64,000 nt of DNA from Pseudoclavibacter caeni (GCF_008831125.1 NZ_WBKA01000001.1:372001-436000), one strand, 5' to 3'. Numbered from the stretch's first letter, positions 1-9,567 are shown. A program made the numbers and translations. The notes: generated from the letters alone by a model not told the origin.

Positions 1-143
1 CGCCTGTGGAGAACACGCCCGGACCGCGATCTCGGCCGGCTGCGACGGGGCTATGGTTGAGCGGGCGCCAGCGTGTCTCGGGCTGACCGAGGCTGGGCGG
101 AGACCAGGGAGAGGTCGGACACGAGACCGGGGAAGGAGCGCGC

Positions 144-1562
144 ATGATGAGCATCGCGAGCATCATGGGGGATTCCGGCCCGCGCGGCCGCGATGTCGAC
201 GGATCCGTCGGCACGATCGGCGTCGACCGCACCCCGCCGCACGACGACCTCAGCGAGCAGTCGGTGCTCGGCGGCATGCTGCTCAGCAAGGACGCCGTGG
301 CCACCGCGCTGGAGGAGGTCAAGAACACCGACTTCTACCAGCCCCGCCACGAGATCATCTTCGACGCGATCTTCGATCTGTACTCGAAGGGCGAGCCGAC
401 GGATGTCATCGCCGTCACTGACGAGCTGACCAAGAGCGGCCAGCTCACTCGCGCCGGTGGCGTCGAGTATCTGCACACGCTCACCGCGATCGTGCCCACC
501 GCTGCGAACGTCGGCTACTACGCCCGCATCGTGCAGGAGAAGGCGCTGCTGCGCCGGCTCGTCGAGGTCGGCACCCACGTCGCCCAGCTCGGTTACAACG
601 CCGAGGGCGAGGTCGAGGATCTCGTCAACGAGGCGCAGGCCGAGATCTACGCGGTCGGCGGCAAGGACCAAGCCGAGGATGTCAAGCCGCTTTCGGAGGC
701 GGTGGAGGCCGCGATCGCCGAGATCGAGTCGGCCAAGGGACGCGACGGCTCGATGACGGGCGTGCCCACCGGCTTCGTCGACCTGGACAAGCTCACCAAC
801 GGGCTGCATCCCGGGCAGCTGATCATCATCGCCGCCCGACCTGGTCTCGGCAAGTCGACGCTCGCGCTCGACTTCGCCCGCTCGGCGGCGATCGCCCACG
901 GGCTGCCCACCGCGTTCTTCTCGCTCGAGATGGGGCAGACCGAGATCGCCATGCGCCTGCTCTCGGCCGAGTCCGGCATCGAGTTGCAGAAGCTGCGCAA
1001 GGGCACCCTCGACAGCCAGGACTGGACGACGATCGCCGCGACGCACGGGCGCATCAACGACGCGCCCCTGTATCTTGATGACTCGCCGAACCTGACGCTC
1101 GTGGAGATCCGCGCCAAGTGCCGCCGGCTCAAGCAGCAGATCGGGCTGAAGATGGTCGTGATCGACTACCTGCAGCTGATGACGAGCGGCAAGAAGGTCG
1201 AGTCGCGCCAGCAGGAGGTCAGCGAGTTCTCCCGCGCGCTGAAGCTGCTCTCCAAGGAGCTCGACGTGCCCGTCGTCGCGCTGTCGCAGCTCAACCGCGG
1301 TCCCGAGCAGCGCCAGGACAAGCGCCCCGCGCTGAGCGACCTGCGCGAGTCCGGCTCGATCGAGCAGGACGCCGACATGGTGATCCTGCTGCACCGCGAG
1401 TCGAGCTACGAGCCCGGCTCCGTCGCCGGGATGGGCGAGGCCGAGATGATCGTGGCCAAGCACCGCAATGGACCCACCGCGAACCTGCGCGTGGCGTTCC
1501 AGGGGCACCTGTCGCGCTTCGCGAACATGGCCTACAGCGACCTCGAGGAGCCCGTCCAGTGA
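144..1562 (+). CDS. dnaB: Replicative DNA helicase DnaB
   Basis: Hexameric 5'-3' helicase that unwinds the replication fork and loads primase. The 472-residue product has an N-terminal primase-interacting domain (about 30-130), a linker, and a RecA-like ATPase domain from about 205. Walker A is ARPGLGKST (231-239), Walker B is MVVIDYLQLM (about 338), and the C-terminal arginine-rich region (LSDLRESGSIEQDAD) is intact. Length is normal and no intein is present, although dnaB is a common intein site. The start was chosen at the first of two adjacent ATGs because GGGGAAGGAGC lies 6-12 bases upstream. The stop overlaps the next start by four bases (GTGA), which couples translation to putP. Function is known for the family with high certainty. 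Confidence 0.97.
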   Translation: MMSIASIMGDSGPRGRDVDGSVGTIGVDRTPPHDDLSEQSVLGGMLLSKDAVATALEEVKNTDFYQPRHEIIFDAIFDLYSKGEPTDVIAVTDELTKSGQLTRAGGVEYLHTLTAIVPTAANVGYYARIVQEKALLRRLVEVGTHVAQLGYNAEGEVEDLVNEAQAEIYAVGGKDQAEDVKPLSEAVEAAIAEIESAKGRDGSMTGVPTGFVDLDKLTNGLHPGQLIIIAARPGLGKSTLALDFARSAAIAHGLPTAFFSLEMGQTEIAMRLLSAESGIELQKLRKGTLDSQDWTTIAATHGRINDAPLYLDDSPNLTLVEIRAKCRRLKQQIGLKMVVIDYLQLMTSGKKVESRQQEVSEFSRALKLLSKELDVPVVALSQLNRGPEQRQDKRPALSDLRESGSIEQDADMVILLHRESSYEPGSVAGMGEAEMIVAKHRNGPTANLRVAFQGHLSRFANMAYSDLEEPVQ

Positions 1563-3148
1563 ACTCCGACCAGATCTTCCACCTCGCGGCGATCGTCGTC
1601 TACTTCGTCGCGATGCTCGCCATCGGCTGGTACGCGTACCGGCACACGACCAGCCACAAGGACTACCTGCTCGGCGGGCGCGACCTGTCGCCCTGGGCGG
1701 CGGCGCTCAGCGCCGGCGCGGCCGACATGTCTGGCTGGCTCATGATGGGCTTGCCGGGCGCGATCTACGTCAGCGGACTCGTCGAGGGGTGGATCGCCGT
1801 CGGCCTGACGGTCGGCGCGTGGCTCAACTGGAAGGTCGTCGCGCCCCGGCTGCGCGCGTACACCGAGATCTCGGGCGACTCGATCACGATCCCGACGTTC
1901 CTGGAGAACCGGCTGCGTGACCGCACCCACCTGCTGCGCATCGTCACGGGCCTCGTCATCCTCGTCTTCTTCACCTTCTACATCTCCTCAGGCATGGTCG
2001 CCGGCGGCGTGTTCTTCCGCGACAGCTTCGGCTCCTCGTACCTGGCCGGGATGCTGCTGGTCACCGGCGTCACCCTCGCCTACACGCTCTTTGGCGGGTT
2101 CCTCGGGGTGTCGCTGACGGATGTCGTGCAGGGCACGCTGATGATGCTCGCCCTGCTCGTCGTTCCCGTCATCGCCGTCGTGCGCCTCGGCGGGCCGGGC
2201 GAGACGATCGCCCGCCTCGAGCAGATCGCCCCCGATCACCTGTCGGCGCTCGGCGGGTCGGCGCTGACCGGCGCGGCGACGCTCACGATCGTCTCGGCGC
2301 TCGGCTGGGGGCTCGGGTACTTCGGCCAGCCCCACATCATCACCCGGTTCATGGCGATGCGGGACGTCGCGCAGGCCTCGTCCGCCCGGCGCATCGGCAT
2401 CGCGTGGATGCTGCTCTCCATGGGCGGCGCGGTCAGCGGCGGGCTCATCGGCCTGGTCTGGTTCACGGAGACGGGCGAGCCCCTCGATGACCCGGAGACG
2501 GTCATGCTCGCCATGTCCCGTGTCCTGCTGCACCCGATCGTCGCCGGTCTCGTGCTCGCCGCCGTGCTCGCCGCGATCATGAGCACGATCTCCAGCCAGC
2601 TGATCGTGTGCTCCTCGGCGCTCGTCGAGGACCTCTACCGCATCGTCGCCCGCCGTCAGCCGCCCGTGCGTCGGCTCATGGCGCTCGGTCGAGGCGCGGT
2701 GTTGCTCGTCGCGGTCATCGCCGCGCTGCTCGCGCTGGATCCGCAGGACAGCATCCTGGGCCTGGTGTCGTTCGCCTGGGCGGGCTTCGGCGCCGCGTTC
2801 GGGCCCATCGTGCTGCTCGCCCTGTTCTGGCGTCGGCTGACCGCGTGGGGCGCGCTGAGCGGGATGACCGTCGGCGCCGTGCTCGTCTTCGTGTGGAGCG
2901 CGCTGGACACCGGGCTGTACGAGATCATCCCCGCGTTCGCCGCGAACCTCGTCGTCGCCGTGCTGGTCAGTCTCGCCACGGCGCGCACGCGCGGCGCCGA
3001 CCGCGCCGTGATCGACGACGAGTTCGACCGCACGGTCGCCGTGGTGCACGGCCGGTCGACGGGCCGTGGCGGCGCGGCGGGCGATGACGCCGGCGACGCT
3101 CTGGCGGGGATCCCGGGGACGGCTTCCGACACCGCGGCGCTCGGGTAG
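1559..3148 (+). CDS. putP: Sodium/solute symporter, proline type (PutP-like)
   Basis: Inner-membrane sodium-coupled symporter of the SSS family (LeuT fold), most like sodium/proline symporters. 529 residues from the GTG at 1559, with about 13 hydrophobic spans. The N-terminus (DYLLGGRDLSPWAAALSAGA, then ADMSGWLMMGLPG) and the later TISSQL segment carry the small and hydroxylated residues typical of the PutP sodium and substrate sites. The GTG start overlaps the dnaB stop (GTGA), so expression probably depends on dnaB readthrough or re-initiation. A hydrophilic tail of about 50 residues follows the last span. Proline is the likeliest substrate by family, but sequence alone does not fix it; a proline-racemase family gene lies about 22 kb away. 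Confidence 0.85.
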   Translation: MNSDQIFHLAAIVVYFVAMLAIGWYAYRHTTSHKDYLLGGRDLSPWAAALSAGAADMSGWLMMGLPGAIYVSGLVEGWIAVGLTVGAWLNWKVVAPRLRAYTEISGDSITIPTFLENRLRDRTHLLRIVTGLVILVFFTFYISSGMVAGGVFFRDSFGSSYLAGMLLVTGVTLAYTLFGGFLGVSLTDVVQGTLMMLALLVVPVIAVVRLGGPGETIARLEQIAPDHLSALGGSALTGAATLTIVSALGWGLGYFGQPHIITRFMAMRDVAQASSARRIGIAWMLLSMGGAVSGGLIGLVWFTETGEPLDDPETVMLAMSRVLLHPIVAGLVLAAVLAAIMSTISSQLIVCSSALVEDLYRIVARRQPPVRRLMALGRGAVLLVAVIAALLALDPQDSILGLVSFAWAGFGAAFGPIVLLALFWRRLTAWGALSGMTVGAVLVFVWSALDTGLYEIIPAFAANLVVAVLVSLATARTRGADRAVIDDEFDRTVAVVHGRSTGRGGAAGDDAGDALAGIPGTASDTAALG

Positions 3149-3161
3149 ACTCGGCGACGAG

Positions 3162-3770
3162 ATGAGAGAGAACCCTGACGGCGTGCCCGGGCGCGTCGAG
3201 ACCGCGCCGCGCTCCGCGCGCCGCTGGCTGTGGCCCTTCGGCCGTGGCGTCGTCGCCGCGGCCGTGGCCGTTGTCATCGCCCTCAACGCCGACCACACCG
3301 GCGCGTTCACCGCGTGGACGTTCGCGGCCTGGGGCATCGTCACCGGCGTGCTGATCGGCGGGTGGGCGATCCGCGGGGTCGAGGACACGATGACCCGCTT
3401 CTACCTCGGCGTGGTGGCCGGGGTGACCCTGCTGGCCGGCGTCATGGCGCCGTTCTGGGCCGCCGCGTCCCCGGAGCCCACGGCCCGGCTGATCATGGTG
3501 TGGGCCTTCGTCGCCGGCGCGGTCGAGACGCTCGCCGCCCTGCGCATGGAGGCGGGGGAGGCCATGCGCAGCGACCACCTGATCGCCGGCGTGCTCGGCC
3601 TGCTGCTCGGCCTCGCCGAGTCCGGCGCGGGCCAGTCGGTGTGGGGCGCGGGGCTGCTGGGGTTCTACCTGGCGCTCGTCGGCGTGCAGCAGATGATCGC
3701 CGGATTCGGCCTGCGCGACGAGCGCGACCGCGACGACGCGGGGCAGAGGAGCGAGGAAGCACATGGCTGA
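3162..3770 (+). CDS. Membrane protein of unknown function, about five to six spans
   Basis: 202-residue hydrophobic protein with spans at roughly 25-45, 50-70, 80-100, 105-125, 145-165 and 165-185, and charged ends. It resembles the small multi-span proteins (HdeD/DUF308-like in general layout) found in actinomycetes, but no diagnostic motif is visible and no function is assigned. A -10-like TAGACT (3146-3151) overlaps the putP stop codon and sits 10 bases before the ATG, so the transcript would have an almost absent leader. The end overlaps the start of the next gene by eight bases, indicating a two-gene unit. Confidence 0.7.
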   Translation: MRENPDGVPGRVETAPRSARRWLWPFGRGVVAAAVAVVIALNADHTGAFTAWTFAAWGIVTGVLIGGWAIRGVEDTMTRFYLGVVAGVTLLAGVMAPFWAAASPEPTARLIMVWAFVAGAVETLAALRMEAGEAMRSDHLIAGVLGLLLGLAESGAGQSVWGAGLLGFYLALVGVQQMIAGFGLRDERDRDDAGQRSEEAHG

Positions 3771-4197
3771 GACGAGTTCCGGGGCCGGGCGGCCCGAGCA
3801 GCATCCCGAGCCCGGGCACGACCCGGCCGGGCAGCGCCCCGCCGCGCCGATGCGGGCGCGGGTGAAGCCCTACGAGATCGTCTCGCTGGCCGGCATGGTC
3901 GCCGTCTTCGGCGCCACCGTGGTATTCATCGGCACACGTCGCGGCGAGTACGCGCTCGTCACCTTCGGCGTCGCGTTCATCGTCATGCTCGTCGCCTTCG
4001 CGACCTTCGCGCTCATCGTCAAGCCCGACCAGTCCGAGCGCGAGGAGATCCGCCTCGCCCAGCAGCGTCGCGAGATCGACGAGGCGATCCGGCTCGAGGC
4101 GCAGCGGCTGAACGAGGAGGCAGATCGCCGTGAGGGCCAGTCGGGTGGCCATGATGGCGAGGAATCCGGAAACACTCCGGACATGAAGGCTCGTTAG
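3763..4197 (+). CDS. Small two-span membrane protein of unknown function
   Basis: 144-residue protein with a disordered, proline-rich N-terminus, two hydrophobic spans (about 38-57 and 65-85) and a charged helical tail (EREEIRLAQQRREIDEAIRL) that probably forms a coiled coil in the cytoplasm. The ATG lies inside the end of the preceding gene (8-base overlap) with GGGGCAGAGGAGCGAGGA upstream as ribosome binding site. Translational coupling suggests that it works with the upstream membrane protein. No family with a known function was recognised. Confidence 0.7.
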   Translation: MAETSSGAGRPEQHPEPGHDPAGQRPAAPMRARVKPYEIVSLAGMVAVFGATVVFIGTRRGEYALVTFGVAFIVMLVAFATFALIVKPDQSEREEIRLAQQRREIDEAIRLEAQRLNEEADRREGQSGGHDGEESGNTPDMKAR

Positions 4198-4265
4198 CAT
4201 CACCCTGTCCGGCCGAATCCTCGGCCGGGCAGGAGAGTGACCCCCGTGAGGAGAGCACGACAGCG

Positions 4266-5708
4266 ATGAGCGACCAGCACGATGAGACTCCGGCGACCGG
4301 ATCCGCGACACGGATGGAGACCGACCTGCTCGGCCCCCGGGAGATCGACGACCGACATTACTACGGCATCAACACCCTGCGCGCACTCGAGAACTTCCCG
4401 ATCACCCACAAGGCGGTGGGACGGTACCCGGAGTTCGTCGACGCGCTCGCGGTGCTCAAGGAGGCGGCGGCCGCGGTCAACGCGCGGCTGGGTCTGATCC
4501 GCACTGAGACGGCGGAGGCGATCGAGACGGCCTGCGAGCGCATCCGCCGCGGCGAGCTGCACGACGAGTTCGCCGTCGGCACGATCCAGGGTGGGGCGGG
4601 CACCTCGACGAACATGAATGCCAACGAGGTCGTCGCCAACGCGGCGCTCGAGCACCTCGGCCTGCCGAAGGGCCGCTATGACGTCGTCGACCCGCACAAC
4701 GACGTCAACTGCTGCCAGTCGACCAACGACGTCTACCCGACGGCGATCAAGCTCGCTCTGCTGACGATGCTCGACGAGCTGCTCGAGGCCATGGACTACA
4801 CGGCCTGTGCGTACGAGACGAAGGCGGCGGAGTTCGCCGACGTGCTCAAGCTCGGGCGCACGCAGTTGCAGGACGCGGTGCCGATGACCCTGGGGCAGGA
4901 GTTCGGCACGTATGCGACGATGATGCGCGAGGACATCAAGGTGCTCGCCGCGGCCCGCGAGCTGCTCAAAGAGCTCAACATCGGTGGCACGGCGATCGGC
5001 ACGGGCATCAACACCCCGCCGGAGTACGCGCCCGCGATGATCGAGGAGATCAACCGGCTCACTGGTCTGGGCGTGACTGGCGCCGGCAACCTGGTGGAGG
5101 CGACACAGGATGTCGGCGGGTTCGTGCAGCTCTCCGGCGTGCTCAAGCGCATCGCCGTGAAGACCTCCAAGGTCTGCAACGACCTGCGGCTGCTGTCGAG
5201 CGGCCCGCGCAGCGGGCTCGGCGAGATCAACCTGCCCCCGGTCCAGGCCGGCTCGTCGATCATGCCGGGCAAGGTGAACCCGGTGATCCCCGAGGTGGTC
5301 AACCAGGTCGCCTTCGAGATCATCGGCCACGACGTGACGATCTCGCTGGCGGCTGAGAGCGGGCAGCTGCAGCTGAACGCGTTCGAGCCGATCATCGCCC
5401 ACTCGCTGTTCGAGGAGATCGGGCACTTCACCCGGGCGCTGCGCACGCTGACCGACCGCTGCATCGTGGGGATCACCGCCAACGCCGAGCACCTGCGCGA
5501 GGAGGTCTGGCACTCGGTGTCGATCGTCACCGCGCTGTCGCCGGTGCTGGGCTATCAGACGGCCACCCGCGTGGCACAGGATGCGTTGGCGCAGGGCCGC
5601 AGCATCCCCGACATCGTGCGCGAGGAGGGCATCATGAGCGATGAGCAGCTCGAGGCCGCCCTCGACCCGGCGCACCTGACGCACCCCTGGATGCCGACGC
5701 AGGACTGA
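4266..5708 (+). CDS. aspA: Aspartate ammonia-lyase (aspartase)
   Basis: Catalyses L-aspartate to fumarate plus ammonia in the cytoplasm. The 480-residue length is normal for the fumarase/aspartase superfamily. The signature loop GSSIMPGKVNPVIPE, with the catalytic serine, is intact. The N-terminal METDLLGPREIDDRHYYGI and the substrate motifs GGAGTSTNMNANEV and QSTNDVYPT favour aspartase over fumarase C. The ATG is preceded by GTGAGGAGAGC. A -10-like TAGCAT (4194-4199) overlaps the end of the previous gene and gives a leader of about 60 bases. A strong hairpin follows the gene, so it is probably monocistronic. It would supply fumarate and ammonia from the amino-acid catabolism encoded downstream. 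Confidence 0.95.
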   Translation: MSDQHDETPATGSATRMETDLLGPREIDDRHYYGINTLRALENFPITHKAVGRYPEFVDALAVLKEAAAAVNARLGLIRTETAEAIETACERIRRGELHDEFAVGTIQGGAGTSTNMNANEVVANAALEHLGLPKGRYDVVDPHNDVNCCQSTNDVYPTAIKLALLTMLDELLEAMDYTACAYETKAAEFADVLKLGRTQLQDAVPMTLGQEFGTYATMMREDIKVLAAARELLKELNIGGTAIGTGINTPPEYAPAMIEEINRLTGLGVTGAGNLVEATQDVGGFVQLSGVLKRIAVKTSKVCNDLRLLSSGPRSGLGEINLPPVQAGSSIMPGKVNPVIPEVVNQVAFEIIGHDVTISLAAESGQLQLNAFEPIIAHSLFEEIGHFTRALRTLTDRCIVGITANAEHLREEVWHSVSIVTALSPVLGYQTATRVAQDALAQGRSIPDIVREEGIMSDEQLEAALDPAHLTHPWMPTQD

Positions 5709-5729
5709 GCGGCGACACGTCCTCGGACG

Positions 5730-5759
5730 GGGCCGGCACACTCACGGGTGTGCCGGCCC
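5730..5759 (+). terminator. Terminator hairpin after aspA
   Basis: Perfect 12-bp stem (GGGCCGGCACAC paired with GTGTGCCGGCCC) with a six-base loop, starting 22 bases after the aspA stop. No T-tract follows, as is common in high-GC actinomycetes. Confidence 0.75.
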
Positions 5760-5897
5760 TCGACGTCTGGGGGAGGCGGCACGCCCTCGGGCATGCCGGT
5801 CCCGCGCACATCCGGGCATTCAACATGTCGGAAACAGGGCCCGGTTACCCTCCCAGTAGGACGGTCCGCCCCTGGCCCCGCGGGAACGGAGATCGAC

Positions 5898-6772
5898 ATG
5901 ATGACAGAATCCATGAGCTGCACCCTGAACAACGGCGTTGTCCTGCCACGCCTCGGCCTCGGGGTCTTCGAGGCCCCGGCGGAGCAGACGGTGGAGGCGG
6001 TCAGGTTCGCCATCGCCGAGGCTGGGTACCGGCACATCGACACCGCGAGCGTGTATGGCAACGAGGCCGCGGTGGGCGAGGGCATCCGAGCATCCGGGGC
6101 GGCCAGGGACGAGATCTTCGTGACCACGAAGGTCTGGACCGCCGACCAGGGGCATGCGGCCACACTGCGGGCGATCGATGCGAGTCTGGCCAGGCTCGGG
6201 ATGGACCACGTCGATCTCTACCTCGTGCACTGGCCGTGCCCGTCGCTCGGGCTGATCGACAGCACGTGGGAGGCGATGGAGGAGATCCTGGCCAGCGGGC
6301 GCGCCCGAGCGATCGGGGTGTGCAACCATGAGCCGCATCATCTGCAGCGCATCCTCGATCTCGGTGGCACGGTCCCGGCGGTCGACCAGATCGAGCTGCA
6401 CCCGCATCTGCCGCAGTGGTCGACCCAGGCGTTCAACCGCCGCCATGGGGTGCAGACCGAGGCTTGGAGCCCGCTCGGCGGCACGACGAACCCGAAGGCG
6501 AACGGGGGCGCGGCCGGGTCAACACCCTGCTCTCGGAGCCCACGTTGAGAGCGATCGCCGAGGCACACGGCTGCTCTGCCGCGCAGGTGCTCTTGCGCTG
6601 GCATCTCGACAACGGCGAGATCGTCATTCCCAAATCGGTGTACCCCGAACGGATCCGGCAGAACATCGCCGTGGAGGGGATCGAGCTCTCTGGGGAGGAG
6701 TGGGAGGACATCGCCGGTCTCGAGACCGGCGAACGCGTCGGGCCGGATCCGAACGTCTTCGAGAGGTGCTGA
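5898..6772 (+). pseudogene. Aldo/keto reductase, split by a frameshift
   Basis: NADPH-dependent reductase of the 2,5-diketo-gluconate reductase type. The first 206 or so codons hold the catalytic tetrad: Asp and Tyr in DTASVYGNE, Lys in TTKVW, His in LVHWP. Near 6502-6508 the frame changes by -1 at a run of five G's, and the second frame carries the C-terminal half (EPTLRAIAEAHGC, then the cofactor-binding IPKSVYPERIRQN). One extra G restores a single open frame of normal family length. In the frame as given, the protein stops at 6548 without the NADPH 2'-phosphate-binding region. A genuine mutation, a slippery-run polymorphism and a sequencing error are all possible. Confidence 0.8.
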
Positions 6773-6910
6773 ATCGACCTGTCGCAGCGGAGGTTGCAGG
6801 GAGGTTACGCTCTGTCCTCCGCTCCGGGTCGCATGCGCGCCCGGTGACGGGGCTGCGGTCGCCGGGATCGAGCCATGCGGGCCGGTGCTGGCATCCATGG
6901 GCAATGCCGC

Positions 6911-6943
6911 GGAAACATCGCGGAAATCCCCGCTTTCTAGTCT
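6911..6943 (+). promoter_or_regulatory. Promoter/operator element shared with the second SSADH gene
   Basis: GGAAACATCGCGGAAATCCC followed by TAGTCT. It aligns with the sequence at 34073-34105 upstream of the paralogous dehydrogenase, with the same 28-base distance from GGAAAC to AGTCT. TAGTCT is a plausible -10 box. The GGAAAC..CGG.AA.CCC part would then be an upstream activator or sigma-recognition site. Binding protein unknown; the PucR and Lrp regulators in this window are candidates. Confidence 0.5.
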
Positions 6944-7001
6944 GCTTGGCACATGCGATGGAACCCTCCGTCGCGGGCACGACAGAGAAGGCAGCATCGA
7001 C

Positions 7002-8384
7002 ATGGCGTACATCTCCCGCAACCCGTACACCGAGCAGGTCGAGCACAAGTACGCATCCATCTCAGATGCGGAGCTGGAGTCCCGGCTCGCCCTCGCACAC
7101 CAGCGGTTCCTGACCTGGTGCGAAACCCCCGTCCCCGAGCGGTGCGAGACGCTGCGGCGGCTCGCCGCGGCGATGACGGAGCGGCGCGACGCGCTCGCCG
7201 AGGTGCTCACCCGCGACATGGGCAAGCTGAAGGCGGAGGCACTCGCCGAGGTGGACGGGTGCATCGCAACCTCCGTGTGGTACGCCGACAATGGCGTGCG
7301 GCTGCTGCGGCCGCGCCGTGAGCACGGCGTGAACTACAAGGGGGGCGTATACGAGATCGTGCCCACCCCGACGGGCGTCGTCTATGCCGTTGAACCGTGG
7401 AACTTCCCGTACTCGCAGGTGACCCGCGTGCTCGTGCCGCAGCTGCTCGTCGGGAACACGGTGGTGCTCAAGCACGCGTCGATCGTGCCGACCGCGGCGG
7501 TGACGCTCGAGCGCTTAGTCGAGGAGATCGCCGGCCCGGGGCTGCTCGTCAACCTCTTCATCAGCCACGCCCAGAGCGCTGCGGTCATCGCCGACGACCG
7601 GGTGGCAGGTGTCGCGCTGACTGGCAGCGAGGGCGCCGGCGCGATCGTGGCCTCGCAGGCGGGCGCGGCACTCAAGCGCAGCACGCTCGAGCTCGGCGGC
7701 TCCGACGCGCTCATCGTGCTTGAGGACGCCGATGTCGCCCGCACAGCCGCCTGGGCGGTGCGCGGGCGGCACCGCAACTCCGGTCAGGTGTGTGTCTCGT
7801 CAAAGCGGATGATCGTGCTGGACGCGGTCTACGACGCGTTTGTCGCCGCGTATCGGAAGGGGGTGGCCGGTCTTGTCGCCGGCGATCCGCTCGACCCGGC
7901 CACGACCTACGCGCCGCTGAGCTCCGAGCAGGCCAGGGCGGATCTGCAGGCGCAGGTGGAGCGCGCGGTCGCCGCGGGCGCCACGGCCGAGGAGGTCGAC
8001 ATCCCGCTTCCCGACCATGGGTGGTTCATGCGCCCGGTGATCCTTACCGGCGTGACCCCCGACAACCCCGCCTATGCCGAGGAGTTCTTCGGCCCGGTGA
8101 CGCAGCTGTACCGCGTCGCCGATGAGGAGGCGGCGATCCGGCTCGCCAACGACACCCCGTACGGGCTGGGCGGGTCGGTGTTCACCGGGGACGAGGCGCG
8201 CGGCCGCCGGGTCGCACTGCGGCTTGACACCGGTATGGTCGCGATCAACCGGCCCGTCATCGGCGGGGCCGACACCCCGTTCGGCGGCACGAAGCGCTCC
8301 GGCTACGGCCGCGAGTACACGGATCTCGGACTCTACGAGTTCGTCAACCAGAAGGTCATCGGCGCCGGGGAGATCGCCGGCTGA
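7002..8384 (+). CDS. NAD(P)-dependent succinate-semialdehyde-type dehydrogenase
   Basis: Oxidises an aldehyde, probably succinate semialdehyde or a similar amine-derived aldehyde, to the acid. 460 residues from the ATG at 7002, chosen because it aligns with the family N-terminus and follows GAGAAGGCAG. The cofactor region PWNFPYSQV, the general-base Glu230 (TLELGGSD) and the catalytic Cys264 (NSGQVCVSS) are present. The N-terminus is short, as in the Sad/GabD2-like subfamily. It is followed after 43 bases by the amine-oxidase-like pair, so it could remove the aldehyde that such an oxidase produces. A paralogue lies at 34141-35520 and shares the upstream element. Substrate is inferred from context. 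Confidence 0.88.
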   Translation: MAYISRNPYTEQVEHKYASISDAELESRLALAHQRFLTWCETPVPERCETLRRLAAAMTERRDALAEVLTRDMGKLKAEALAEVDGCIATSVWYADNGVRLLRPRREHGVNYKGGVYEIVPTPTGVVYAVEPWNFPYSQVTRVLVPQLLVGNTVVLKHASIVPTAAVTLERLVEEIAGPGLLVNLFISHAQSAAVIADDRVAGVALTGSEGAGAIVASQAGAALKRSTLELGGSDALIVLEDADVARTAAWAVRGRHRNSGQVCVSSKRMIVLDAVYDAFVAAYRKGVAGLVAGDPLDPATTYAPLSSEQARADLQAQVERAVAAGATAEEVDIPLPDHGWFMRPVILTGVTPDNPAYAEEFFGPVTQLYRVADEEAAIRLANDTPYGLGGSVFTGDEARGRRVALRLDTGMVAINRPVIGGADTPFGGTKRSGYGREYTDLGLYEFVNQKVIGAGEIAG

Positions 8385-8427
8385 GGGCGGCGGATCACGG
8401 ATGACCGACACATCGAGAGGAAGCGGA

Positions 8428-9567
8428 ATGGCATCGTCGACAGCGCTGGAGCTGCGGTATCTCAGCGAGCCGGACATGGTCGCGGCAGGGGTGAAAGACA
8501 TGGCCGGCTGCGTGGACGCGATGGAGGAGGTGCTCGCGCTGCTGCACGACGGCGACTACCGCATGGGCGGCGCCGACCACAACGCGCACGGCATCATGGT
8601 CACCTTCCCTGACACCTCCCCGTTCCCGAACATGCCGCTCAACGGCCCGGACCGCCGCTTCATGGCGATGCCCGCCTACATCGGCGGCTCGTTCGACTCG
8701 GTCGGTGTGAAGTGGTACGGCTCGAACCCGGCGAACCGCGAGATCGGACTGCCCCGCTCGATCCACACCATCGTGCTCAACGACAAGACCACCAGCGCGC
8801 CGATCGCGGTCATGAACGGCAACCTCGTCAGCGCGTACCGCACCGGCGCGATCCCGAGCGTCGGCGTGCGCCACCTCGCCCGCCAGGACGCCCGAGTCGT
8901 CGGCATCATCGGCCCCGGCGTGATGAACCGCACTGCGCTCGAGGGCTACCTGACCGTGCGGCCCACGATCGACACCGTCCAGGTGCACGGCCGGCGTCGG
9001 GTGACCGCCGAGCGGTACGCCGACTACGTTCGTGAGCACTTCCCCCAGGTGAAGCACATCACGATCGCTGAGACGATCGAGGAGGCCGTGCGCGGCGCCG
9101 ACATCGTCAGCAGCGCCACGACCGGTGCCCGAGGCGTCGCGAACTACCCGTTCATCGCGAGCGAGTGGATCAAGCCCGGCGCGTTGCTGTGCGTTCCGGC
9201 GAACCTCGAGCTCGAGGACGAGCTGCTCATCAGCGGCGCACGCCTGTTCGTCGACCACTACGGCCTCTACGAATCCTGGGCCAGCGAGTTCCCCGTGCCC
9301 AGGCTGCACGAGTACATCGGCATCATCGGCACGAAGTTCCTCGACCTCGTGCGCGAGGGGGCCATCGCCCGCGAGGCGGTCACCGACCTCGGCGAGGTCA
9401 TCAAGGGCGAACGCCCCGGGCGCGTCTCCGACGACGAGATTCTCGTGCTGAGCGTCGGCGGCATGCCCGTCGAGGACATGGCCTGGGGACGACGGGTGCT
9501 GGATCGCGCCCGGTCCGAGGACATCGGGACGGTGCTGCCGGTCTGGGACACGCCGGAGCTGAGTTAG
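8428..9567 (+). CDS. Ornithine cyclodeaminase / mu-crystallin family protein, probable amine oxidase partner subunit
   Basis: 379 residues in the OCD/mu-crystallin fold: an N-terminal dimerisation region (about 1-130) followed by a Rossmann domain with VVGIIGPGVMNRTAL (about 152-166). The MGGADHNAHGIMVTFP stretch is characteristic of a subgroup often annotated as tyramine oxidase subunit B; that name is from memory of annotation practice and not proven here. The ATG at 8428 (AGAGGAAGCGGA upstream) is preferred over the in-frame ATG at 8401, which lacks a good ribosome site. It is followed 10 bases later by a flavin oxidase, suggesting a complex or a linked reaction. True ornithine cyclodeaminase activity is unlikely given this context. 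Confidence 0.75.
   Translation: MASSTALELRYLSEPDMVAAGVKDMAGCVDAMEEVLALLHDGDYRMGGADHNAHGIMVTFPDTSPFPNMPLNGPDRRFMAMPAYIGGSFDSVGVKWYGSNPANREIGLPRSIHTIVLNDKTTSAPIAVMNGNLVSAYRTGAIPSVGVRHLARQDARVVGIIGPGVMNRTALEGYLTVRPTIDTVQVHGRRRVTAERYADYVREHFPQVKHITIAETIEEAVRGADIVSSATTGARGVANYPFIASEWIKPGALLCVPANLELEDELLISGARLFVDHYGLYESWASEFPVPRLHEYIGIIGTKFLDLVREGAIAREAVTDLGEVIKGERPGRVSDDEILVLSVGGMPVEDMAWGRRVLDRARSEDIGTVLPVWDTPELS

Noticed and set aside
6495-6515. Programmed -1 frameshift in the aldo/keto reductase
   Set aside because: No slippery heptamer followed by a convincing pseudoknot was seen, and the family is not known for recoding.
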